DNA from: Hericium rajendrae
Taxonomy: Eukaryota > Basidiomycota > Agaricomycetes > Russulales > Hericiaceae
Length of the DNA: 64,000 bases
Assembly: GCA_033439255.1 (NCBI GenBank)
Contig: CM065879.1
Span: 786,501 to 850,500, forward strand
Direction of reading: 5' to 3'
The position numbers were made by a program, and so were the translations under genes. Positions 10,574-18,772 of this stretch are shown here, in pieces. Each line of letters opens with the position of its first letter. Within the stretch, counting starts at the first letter, position 1. The notes below the pieces were generated by a model, which saw only the letters and a program-made list of their open reading frames with translations, was not told the origin of the DNA and made no database searches.

Positions 10574-11700
10574 TCATGGGGACGCACGAGCACGGCCGTG
10601 CGCGGGTAGATAAGAACCTGCGCGAGTGAGCTGGAGGCATCCGGCAGGCGTGCGCTGTCTGGGCGCACAAGTGAGCGCGCGGGTAGGTGCGCTTTCGCTT
10701 GGCCAGCGCATGCTGTCGGTGGGCTGGGCGATGGCGTAGATGGGCAGCGCGGCGCGGCGGGATGCACGGGTCGTTGCGTGGCCGCGCGCGAGCTTGCCTG
10801 GCTGTGCGCGAGCTTGCCTGGGGAGGCGATCGTATGGAGGTCGTGCGTGGGGCGTGCGTGAGCTGGCGCGAGAGCTCGCATGGTCGGGGCGAGGCGGTCG
10901 TGCAGGGGGGCGTCGGCGCATGGGCCATGCGGGGGGGGGGCGGGGGGCGCAAGTCGTGCTTGGCCGTGCGCGAGCTTGTGTGGCATGCTCGGAGCGAGAT
11001 GATCGAATGGGGATACGAATGTGGGGCCGCGGGCAAGCTGGCGCGGTCGTGCGTGGCCGTGCGAGCTGGCGTGGCCGTGCGCGAGCTGACGTGGCCATGC
11101 GTGCGCTTGTGTGGACTCGCATGGGAGCGCGTTTGCATGCGCGACTGGCGTGGACGTGCTCGCGCCGTCCGAGCATGCAAGGGTGTGCCCCGCGCAGTCG
11201 GAGCCTCAGTCTTCCCGCGTGCCGTTGCGGGGGCAGGCGCACACTCGCGGGGCCGGGCTTAGACAGGCACTCACATGCGCGAGTGCAAGCGCGGGCTGGA
11301 AAGGCATCCGCGGCATGCGCGCGCAGCTCAGACCTGGCGCGGGCTTGCGGCCATGCGTGGCCGTGCGCGCGCTGGCGAGGCAATCCACGGTATGCATGGC
11401 CGTGCGCGCAGCCACGTGTCATGGCCGTGAGCACGTTGTCGACGGCGGGGACATGGCGGCGTTGCAGGCGGCTGGTGAGGTGGACCCGCACGAACCTGTT
11501 GAGGACGTGCGGGGTTTCTTGAGGGGATACGAGGGCACGGGAGGCCGAGGGAACGACGTGTCGTGCCCCGTTGCCACAGCAACGAGGTGCGACGACGTGA
11601 ACGCAGACGGTGTCGTTGGGAGGGTGGGGTCGCTGCGGGCTCGTGGATGTGGGCGCGAGGTCGAGGGGGAAGGGGGTGCAGCGCGCGGGGGTTGCAAGAA
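10574..11700. repeat. GC-rich degenerate minisatellite
   Basis: A roughly 20-bp motif of the type GTGGCCGTGCGCGAGCT recurs many times with variation, most clearly at 10,770-11,440. GC content is far higher than in the flanking arms. All six frames stay partly open because stop codons are rare in this composition, including a 395-codon minus-strand frame rich in Ala, Arg, His and Pro. I regard those as compositional and not as genes. Confidence 0.65.
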
Positions 11701-11708
11701 GGCAAACA

Positions 11709-11739
11709 CGAGTATCGCTCGTTGAACGAGCGATACTCG
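11709..11739. repeat. 31-bp perfect palindrome
   Basis: Two 15-bp arms (CGAGTATCGCTCGTT and its exact complement) are separated by a single G. It sits where the GC-rich block meets an AT-richer segment. It could form a cruciform or hairpin and may mark the boundary of a sub-element. Confidence 0.85.
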
Positions 11740-12189
11740 CGTGATTAGTATGAGAAGACAATAGAAGGGATTTTTTTACTTACCTGTTGGCCCTCGGAGC
11801 ACCTGACAAAAACCCTCCCGACTTATTGAAGATCTTGAGGGTACGGAGAGAGCGAGGGAGACGAAGACGAAGACGACGAGGGGAAGGGAGATGAAGGGAG
11901 AGTAACAAGCACAAGTCGACGCGACAAGTGCTTCAGCCACAGCACTCCATTCTCGCGCCTCGCGGATTCGACTCTAACAAACCAAATAAAATCGCATTAA
12001 CTCCCCAAAAAAAGGACAGGATACTAGAGGTCGGTACATATACAATGAATGAGCTGTTCATGTACCGACGGTGCAATATGCTCGGGGCTTTCACGATCCA
12101 CTTATTGAAATCTAACAGCCAGCCTCTGACGAGATGCTCGGCAGCGCCCGGCCCGGTCTCGGCAGCCACATTTGGCGCTCCGCTGGCCA

Positions 12190-12480
12190 CGTCTATATAA
12201 GGCGTGCGCAGTGCGCTTTCTCTCTCTCTTCCCTACCACTACCATCCCTCGTCTTTCATCGCTCTCTCTTCTCCTGCTTCAACTCTTTGATGTTCGGTAA
12301 GTCGTTATGATGTTGATATATTGTTTCATTGCTCACTAACCTTACTATTCTTTGTAGACTTTTATATTTTCGCTTTTATTATCTTAAGTAAGTCTTATGT
12401 TGTTCTATATCTTTCTTGTATACTGATTTGTTGACTTCGCCTTTAGATTATTTTCGCTTTTTCCTATCTATGAAGTAAGT
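12190..12480 (+). promoter_or_regulatory. TATA promoter followed by spliced micro-exons
   Basis: TATATAA at 12,194-12,200 is followed by a CT-rich initiator zone and, 90 bp on, by an ATG at 12,290. Three good donors (GTAAGT at 12,297, 12,388 and 12,475) and two good acceptors (TTTGTAG at 12,357, CTTTAG at 12,446) define exons of 7, 30 and 28 nt that join in one frame to a short hydrophobic peptide. The third intron has no clear end and runs into TTATC repeats. This looks like the 5' end of a fungal gene whose remainder is missing. Confidence 0.5.
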
Positions 12481-12565
12481 CTTATCTTATCTTTTTATCT
12501 ATCTTTTATATCTTTGAATCTTATCTTATCTTATCTTTGTATGTTTTGTTATCTTATCTTGGAGT
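12478..12565 (+). repeat. TTATC/TATCT simple repeat
   Basis: Short tandem and near-tandem copies of CTTATC and TTATCT within the open-ended third intron of the promoter module. Confidence 0.6.
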
Positions 12566-12779
12566 GTTGACCTTGTAGTCTATCATAGATGTATAGTGAT
12601 ATCTGTAGCTTTGTACTAAATGTGTTGTAATCTAAATATTATTTGAAATATAATGCTGTTCAGTTTTCGATGTTTTGAATGTTTTAGATGCAACAAAACT
12701 GAATTTTATAATATATTTTTATATTTGAATAAATTTTTAGCACTTTTAAGTAGCATATAAAACAGAGGTGATATAGAGT

Positions 12780-13020
12780 AGATAGTAGCCTTACTAGCTA
12801 GACATGATATGATAACAGAGATATATCACATAGCTGACATAGCTGACATAGCTATGATAGCCATTATATGTTATAGCAGCTATAATAGCTATGATAGCTT
12901 ATACTCTATGCTATGATAGCTATGATAGCTATGATAGCTCTATATAGATTACCTCACTGCTATGGAGTAGCTATGTAGAAAAGAGGACTCCTATGGCCCT
13001 ATCAGAGCTATGTAGGCTAT
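12780..13020. repeat. right subterminal repeats of the TIR transposon
   Basis: Tandem and inverted copies of AGCTATGAT and ATAGCTGACAT fill the right arm, for example three consecutive ATGATAGCT units near 12,910-12,940. The same words occur in inverted orientation in the left arm. Confidence 0.7.
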
Positions 13021-13055
13021 ATAGTGCCATATACCACTGGTCCTTTTCTCAGATG

Positions 13056-13920
13056 CGACAACGGCGGCCCGTTCGTTAAAGCCTTGACGCAGCTGGAAAA
13101 GAAGTACCACGTCCGGCATATCCGCATCTCGGGCTATAACTCGAGAGCCAACGGCATCGCTGAGCGTGCACACTTTGACGTACGCCAAGCCCTGATCAAG
13201 GCCGCCGACGGCGTGGAGAAGAATTGGAGCTACTCAGCCCACTCCGTGTTCTGGTCGGAACGTATCACCATCCGCCAGCGCATGGGCTGTTCCCCATACT
13301 TCGCGGTAACTGGTATGCACCCCCTGATGCCGCTCGATATCGCTGAAGCCACCTACCTGCTACCGCCGCCCGAGGCGATCTTGTCCTCTACCGACCTGAT
13401 CGCCTCCCGCGCTCTTGCCCTGCAGAAGCGTCAAAAGGACCTTCAGCGACTTCACAGCCGCGTCTACGAGGCCCGCCTCCAGGCAGCACGAAAATTCGAA
13501 CTGGAACATGAACGCACGATCCGCGACTTTGACTTTCGCCGCGGCGAACTGGTACTTGTCCGCAATTCTGCGTACAGCACCAGCCATTCCCGGAAGACCA
13601 AACCGCGCTACCTAGGCCCGTACCTCGTCCTCGGCCACAACAAGGGGCGTGCTTACCTCTTGTGTGAGCTCGACGGTACGTTATTCGACCGGCCCACCGC
13701 AGCCTACCGCGTTGTCCCGTATTTCGCCCATACCATCCTCGATCACCCGCCATTGGAAGATTTCCTCGATGTCGGCATCGAGCAGTTTGAATGTTTACTC
13801 GCCTCCACCGTCACAGACCCGGATGACGAAACCGCCGGCAGCGACCTCGGCGAATTCGACAGGTCCCGACCAAGTTCGCCCGCGGCGTCCTCTGACCACT
13901 CGACTAGCGAGGAGGACTGA
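13056..13920 (+). CDS. pol: Gypsy pol: integrase C-part with GPY/F-like end
   Basis: Continuation of the integrase after the TIR insertion. The second catalytic Asp is in DNGGPF at the start, and the catalytic Glu is in NGIAERAHFDVR. The C-terminal part carries a GPY/F-type motif, KPRYLGPYLVLG, typical of Ty3/Gypsy integrases. The tail is acidic and Ser-rich, and no chromodomain is visible. The stop is TGA at 13,918-13,920. The codons before 13,056 that are open in this frame belong to the insert. Confidence 0.92.
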
Positions 13921-14376
13921 GGGCAGTCCATTTTTCAGTTAGGGGGAGTAGAGGCCATCAGTCAAGCGTGTCGACGACCTTGGACGCCCCACCAATACCC
14001 ACATGCACGAAATAAATCTATTGTTACTTGCATTTCGACAAACTCGCCTTGGGCGATCTTCATACCATCCACCACTCAGATTTTACCTTCACCAATCGTA
14101 TAGGCCCTGACAAGATCGCCTGGGGCGACTTTGTTTCTTCCTGGTTTTCCCCTTTAGATTCACACAGGTTCAGACTTCAAGATGGGCTCCCATTCGGCAG
14201 GAGCAACGATACAGTAGGACTCGGCGTCCCGATTACGAGCGACCTATAGTAAAAAGCCGGGCCTAAGGCCCGGGCAACACAAAACGTATGCGACAACTTC
14301 CACGACGACAAAACAAGATAGCAAATTTAAAAGGGGAGGGTCTTTCCCTCCCCGCGCAAAGCGACAGCCCCGCTCG
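13921..14376. other. spacer after pol with internal polypurine tract
   Basis: TTTTCAGTTAGGGGGAG at 13,932-13,948 follows the pol stop by 11 bases. The identical 17-mer lies at 17,399-17,415 beside the 3' LTR. The rest of the spacer holds no plus-strand gene. The end of the antisense gene lies at 14,377. Confidence 0.7.
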
Positions 14377-16297
14377 TCAGGAGTCAGCCGGCACGACTTC
14401 CTCTGACGCGGCCACCTCAGCGACAGGAGCCGCCGTCGGCTCCAACGGCTCACCAGGACCCTCGACCGAAGGAACGGGGGACTCCCTCGCAAGCGGGCGC
14501 GAAGACGGACCCACGGTGGGACTCGCCGTGGCCTCCTCCTCTGCGTCGCTAGCAGCGTCCGCAGGCTCGTCCTTGGCGACCTTGTCCTCTTCATCCGCCT
14601 CCGCCGCGATATACTCGCCGCGCGTGCCCGTATAGAGGGCCGTGACGAGCCTCTCGACGGCGAGGATCTGGCCGTGGTTCGACATGCGTTGGAGGTACAA
14701 ACCGACGAGCTGCCGCTCAGTCTCCGCGAGCAGGGTGCGGCGAAGCGACGAATCGCGCGGAATGCACGCGTAGGGGTCGACGTAGTCCCAGGCCCCTGGA
14801 CGGAAGCCGTCGGAGACCGGGAACGGAAGGCGAGATGCGAGCGCCTCGAACGGGGCTGTAGGACGGTCACCCGGTCAGCAAACGCGTAGCAACAGTGGGG
14901 TAGCGACTTACGGAGTGCGCCCGTGGAGTCTGGTATCCCCGGTAAGACCACGGGGGAGTCGACCACCTGGTCGCGACCAGAAGAAGCCGCGGCGGCGCGC
15001 GCGGCAACGGGATCCACGATGGGCGCACCCATCCGCGTCAGATGCGCGTTGAGGTCGACGCAGGCGAGGCAGGAAGTGTGCTTCTCGCTGCACTCGCAGC
15101 ATCGCTCGTGCTTCGCGCGCCCGACGTTCTTCGCAGGGAGGACCCGGTGGAGGCACTCCTTGCCCTCGTTGATGCACGCGGTGCACCACTGCTCAGGCAG
15201 GCACTACGCAAACAGAAAATTAGCGTCGAGCACAGGTGGAGGAGATGGGTACTTACCGGACCCCACTTCTCATCGGGCTCCTTGGCCTTGGCCTTCCCTT
15301 TCCCCTCGTTCGCAGCGACGGCGCCAGCCGGCCCCGTACGCGCCCTCTTCGCCGGCGGGGGCACTTCGACAATCTCGTCCCCCGCCTCCTCCTCCTCGAC
15401 AGGTGCTACGGCCTTGCGCTTGGCCGCGCGGGTCGCAGCGGACACTGGAGCGTCCAGAGCCGGGTCTATGTCCCGCTCGGCGGACGCGTCTACGACACTG
15501 GTGGCGGTCAACAGGGCGGCGACTTCGAGGCGGTCTTGCTCACCGGTCTGCGAGCGGGGCGGCGACGGAGCCCTGGTGCGCGTGGAAGACGAGGCCTGCG
15601 GGGTCTCGTTGGTTGGCGCGGCTGCCCTTTTGCCCTTAGGGGGCCCTGTCTTGCGCGTTGAAACAGGCGCGACCTGCGCGGGCCCCTTGCCCTTGGGTGT
15701 CGCGGCCGCGAGTGGGGTGTCGTCGTCGCTCTCCTCGAGCTCGTCGGTCTCCCGGTCCTCTGTCTCGGTCGGGTCTTCGGGGGGCTCGAAGACGTCGAGC
15801 ACCTTGGCACCCCACTTGCGGTCGGACTTCAGCTCGAGGCGGCTGAAGACTACACGGGCGTCGGCAATCCCGCGACGGAAGAAATCGTTGTCGAGGTGGG
15901 TCGGTCGACCTCAAGAGAGGGCCCTGTCAGGAGTGGTGGTCAGCGGGGACGGAAGCAAAATGTGCGCCGGCGGACTCACCAAGCAACTGGCAACCTGGGT
16001 GATCCACTCTGCCCAGACATTGCCGGGGTCGCCTTCGTGCGGGTGGCCTGACCCGAAGAGGCGTTCGAGAGCCTGAATACCCTTGGGGCGGTTGTCGACG
16101 TACGCGCGAGCCATGGGAGACGAGGTGCTGAGGAGCGAGTCGCCTCGCAACTCAGTGTTCATAAGGACTCCGTGACAAGACGGAAGCGCCTGGCGAATTG
16201 CCTCCGGAGAAGCCCCCGTGTACAGGTAGCTTCGCAGCTTCGCGCAGAAGCCCGCGATGCGGGCACCCGGCCAAAACAGTTGTCGCTTCGGACTCAA
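14377..16297 (-). CDS. antisense spliced gene with Zn2Cys6-like cluster
   Basis: Coded opposite to gag-pol, between integrase and the 3' LTR. At least four exons are visible. The two downstream introns are canonical (minus-strand GTAAGT donors at 15,256 and 14,911; acceptors at 15,204 and 14,856), have CTGAC-like or similar branch regions, and join open frames exactly. An upstream GTGAGT intron starts near 15,980, but its acceptor phase is unresolved. The protein has an N-terminal part (residues like MARAYVDNRPKGIQ), then an acidic, Lys/Pro-rich region with basic clusters (AAKRKA, PAKRAR) that look like nuclear signals. A cysteine cluster follows: C-x2-C-x6-C-x17-C-x2-C-x6-C, the Zn(II)2Cys6 spacing with a long middle loop. 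A conserved-looking C-terminal block (PFEALASRLPFPVSDGF) and an acidic tail end it. Start uncertain: the frame opens at 16,297 and the first ATG is at 16,162. Probably DNA- or nucleic-acid-binding (inference). Confidence 0.65.
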
Positions 16298-16467
16298 TCA
16301 GGATCTCAGGCCCTGATTGGCGCCCATTTGTCATTTCAGCCGCGTCTTGCGAACAGGAAGCCTATTCGGCGACAGGCAAGTCCCACAGACAGCATAGTGC
16401 GCCTTGGCACCAGAATAGTTCAATTGAGTGGCGAGGCATGCTCGCCACCGGCGTACATCGTACTATA

Positions 16468-17220
16468 CTAATCCGCGGCCCCTCCCGCGACCCTGTCGCG
16501 GGCGCCCTCCTCATCTGCTCGGTAGGGCGGAAGCCGCAGCAGCTCGGCCAAGTCGAGTGCCTCCGCCACTAGGCGGTGCATCGTCTCTAGCTCATGCGGA
16601 TCCTCGCTCACCTCTCCCCCGGCGTCTTCCCACGGCAACTCCGGCGCGGAGACCGCTTGATGCAGCCTGGCGAACAACGGCTCCAGAGCCCGCTTGCAGG
16701 CCTCCGCGTCTATGACGTCATACTGGTACTTGCGGCAGGTGATATCGATTTCCTCCAGGGCCACCGCGCGGCGCGTCTCCCACAGCTCGGACTCGGCCAT
16801 GGACAGGCGGTCCGCGGCATCTATCTGATGGTGCTCCAGGGAATCGAGCCACTCGCGCTTCAGCGACGGCATGAGGTACCAACCCCAGTCGAGCCAACGG
16901 CGGACTTTCCCGGACGCGCGGGCGGCCTCGGATAGGAAGTGGTCCGACATCTGCGTGATGTCATCCTGCAGACCCACGTCGATGGCGCCAGCGTAGCGCT
17001 GGTAGTCCTTCTGGAGTCCCGAGAATTAGCAGGTACGCAACAACGCCGCAAGCGAGCTTGGACGTACTACGGCGACCATGAGGTCTCGACCCCAGATCTC
17101 GCGTTCCCGGATGACCGCGTCACGCTTGGACAGCGTGGACGCATCGAGCGGGGTCCACGAGCGCTCCGCAAGGAGCCAGGTCACTTTCTGGTGGAAGACT
17201 TGATCAAGGAAGGTGTTCAT
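16468..17220 (-). CDS. antisense spliced 231-aa protein of the Gypsy element
   Basis: Two exons, 17,220-17,068 and 17,010-16,468, joined across a 57-bp intron (GTACGT...CTGCTAAT...CTCCAG) without breaking the frame, give 231 residues from ATG to TAG. I do not recognise the family. Features are WLLAERSWTPLDASTLSKRD near the N terminus, a Trp-rich segment WLDWGWYLMPSLKREWLDSL in the middle, a helical Arg/Glu-rich region and an acidic C terminus. It lies just upstream, on the same strand, of the Zn2Cys6-like gene. The two may be one transcription unit or parts of one longer gene. Clean splice signals argue for selection on the product. Confidence 0.55.
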
Positions 17221-17398
17221 CGGGACAAGACTGCCGGGCGCGAAGATGGCTCGGAGTTGAGTGCCCTCCCGGGGCGTAGATGCCTTCTATAGGCTCGCTG
17301 CAGCACACCCGCCCAGGGCGCCGTCGCACAATCGGCTTCACGCATGCCCGTGCCCAAATCCCTCGTGGGGCTCCAGATTAGACTACGGAGAGTCTAAA

Positions 17399-17415
17399 TT
17401 TTCAGTTAGGGGGAG
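17399..17415 (+). other. polypurine tract at the 3' LTR
   Basis: TTTTCAGTTAGGGGGAG, two bases before the 3' LTR, is the plus-strand primer. It exactly duplicates the tract that follows pol at 13,932-13,948. Confidence 0.85.
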
Positions 17416-17417
17416 AA

Positions 17418-18437
17418 TGATGTGCCCTTTAGCGCGCCTTGCAACGGCATTGCCCACTCCCTGCCTCCTTGCCCGTCCCGCTTCACTTCACCTCAGCCGC
17501 ACCAAGTCCGCCCACCGCGACGTTGCTCCCCGCACAGGACAAGCGCCCCCACGGGTTCGGGACCGACCGGGTCGGACTAAAGCCGGTGTCCCGTGGTCCG
17601 ATGCACCGAACGGGCCGGAGATCAACCGGCCGGACGAGTCAGCGGCACAGGAACAGAAGCGTGCCCAGAGAACCAGCCGGCTCAATCAACGCGCCCTCGA
17701 ACGCCCACACGCCCCCGGATCACGAGCGGCGCCCGCGACAGTGCACTACTGACGTCATCCCAGCCATTCCAGCTCGACGCGCCCGCCGTTCCCGACGCAC
17801 GCCCCGGGCGACGTTGTAAGGCGGCACCTTTGATTCGTTCGTACCACGCGCACGCCCTCTGCCCTGCATGGGCCGAGCCGCAACGACTCCACTCGCCAAG
17901 GGACCCGGAGCAGGCAGGATCAGGAAGGAATTGGAGATTGGGTCGGTCAGCGGGAGGTTGTCGTAGGAAGTCGCGCCGGGCCGCCTGAGGCGGCCTTGCC
18001 CATTTGTACCATAGCTACTGACTTAGAGAATCGGAACGGAATCTGCCTTTTTCCCCTCAGAGCTCAGATCTCACAAAGCCCGCCGTTTGACGTTCTCACC
18101 CCAGCCTCTAAGCACGTCTCAGACGTAGCTCTTCTCACTTTCTCGTGTCACTCATCGTATTCGTCGTACTCGTCGCCGCGCCGTTATCTACAAGCCGTAT
18201 CACCTAAGACCCGTGAGTCTTGTCGTACCGTCATCGTCCCTAGCAGAGCCGTGTCGGAAGTCGCCCGCGCGCAGCAAGCTCGCCCTCCGCGGCCTTGCTC
18301 CCCTACCCGTAGTACGATCACCCGTCAGCTACACGTCTCGGCACTCCCCTCTTGAGATACTTGGTCCCCTCGCACCCCCCGGTACTCTGTTGGTTTTGGT
18401 TTTGGCTGCCGCCTCCATTCCCAGGGTCCACACATCA
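17418..18437 (+). repeat. 3' LTR of the Gypsy element
   Basis: A 1,020-bp copy of 1,090-2,109 that begins TGATGTGCCC and ends CACACATCA, followed by the CCGG target copy at 18,438-18,441. Its differences from the 5' LTR are confined, as far as I could see, to CpG positions. Confidence 0.95.
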
Positions 18438-18441
18438 CCGG

Positions 18442-18772
18442 GCGATGCAACAAGTATTTGGACCCAACATTTTTACTATCATTTACCAGGTTTGTGCTGG
18501 GCCGTGAGCACCGCACTCGTCAGGGTCAAAATATATAGACTTTGAAATGGGGAAGACCACTTCTACATGGCGGCCAGGCTCCGATCCTTGTTTAGCTATT
18601 TGCTGCACATCATAGTAGGGTCAGCGGTTGGTACATGGTGAGCTGACACTGGGTATCTCACACAGCACTCCTAGATTCCATGCTATTATTAAACACAGCA
18701 GCGCAAAATCAAGATGGGCCACTTGTATATAAAGCCATCTTCTTGCTTCACTGCTTCAGTATCAACTTCGCC
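18442..18772 (+). promoter_or_regulatory. promoter region of UbiA copy 1
   Basis: TATATAAAG at 18,726-18,734 lies about 40 bp before the ATG. The stretch from AAAATCAAGATG to the ATG aligns with the region upstream of the second UbiA gene (34,115-34,200, minus), so the promoter was duplicated with the gene. The Gypsy insertion ends only about 330 bp upstream of the start codon. Confidence 0.6.

Larger units (their letters stand above)
10194..13055. mobile_element. 2.9-kb non-autonomous TIR DNA transposon in the integrase
   Basis: Ends are the inverted repeat CATCTGAGAAAA (10,194-10,205 and 13,044-13,055), flanked by a 2-bp CG duplication (10,192-10,193 and 13,056-13,057). Removing the element and one CG restores the conserved integrase Ser-Asp-Asn-Gly codons exactly. 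Both arms are AT-rich and full of short AGCTATGATAGC-like repeats (about 10,245-10,345 and 12,780-13,020), a subterminal pattern like that of CACTA-type elements. The interior is a patchwork: a very GC-rich minisatellite, a 31-bp perfect palindrome and a TATA promoter with micro-exons. No transposase is recognisable. Confidence 0.85.
1090..18437 (+). mobile_element. Ty3/Gypsy LTR retrotransposon with two nested insertions
   Basis: Two 1,020-bp direct repeats with TG...CA ends (1,090-2,109 and 17,418-18,437) bound the element, and a 4-bp CCGG duplication flanks it (1,086-1,089 and 18,438-18,441). Inside, in order, are a primer-binding site, gag with a zinc knuckle, an aspartic protease, reverse transcriptase, RNase H, integrase with a GPY/F-like end, a polypurine tract, an antisense spliced gene module, a second polypurine tract and the 3' LTR. 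The domain order protease-RT-RNase H-integrase is that of Ty3/Gypsy. Elements at 4,503-6,827 and 10,194-13,055 are inserted in it, so this copy cannot make an intact polyprotein. Confidence 0.95.

Noticed and set aside
11700-11745. Helitron 3' end, because of the hairpin
   Set aside because: Helitron ends have a short hairpin followed by CTRR. The palindrome here is longer and no CTRR-T terminus follows at the right distance.
10574-11761. 395-codon minus-strand frame in the GC-rich block
   Set aside because: Composition (Ala, Arg, His, Pro) and simultaneous open frames on both strands show it is a by-product of the GC-rich minisatellite.
14288-16076. Plus-strand frames of up to 344 codons opposite the antisense gene
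   Set aside because: No splice logic or domain, and the minus-strand frames have matching introns and a cysteine cluster.
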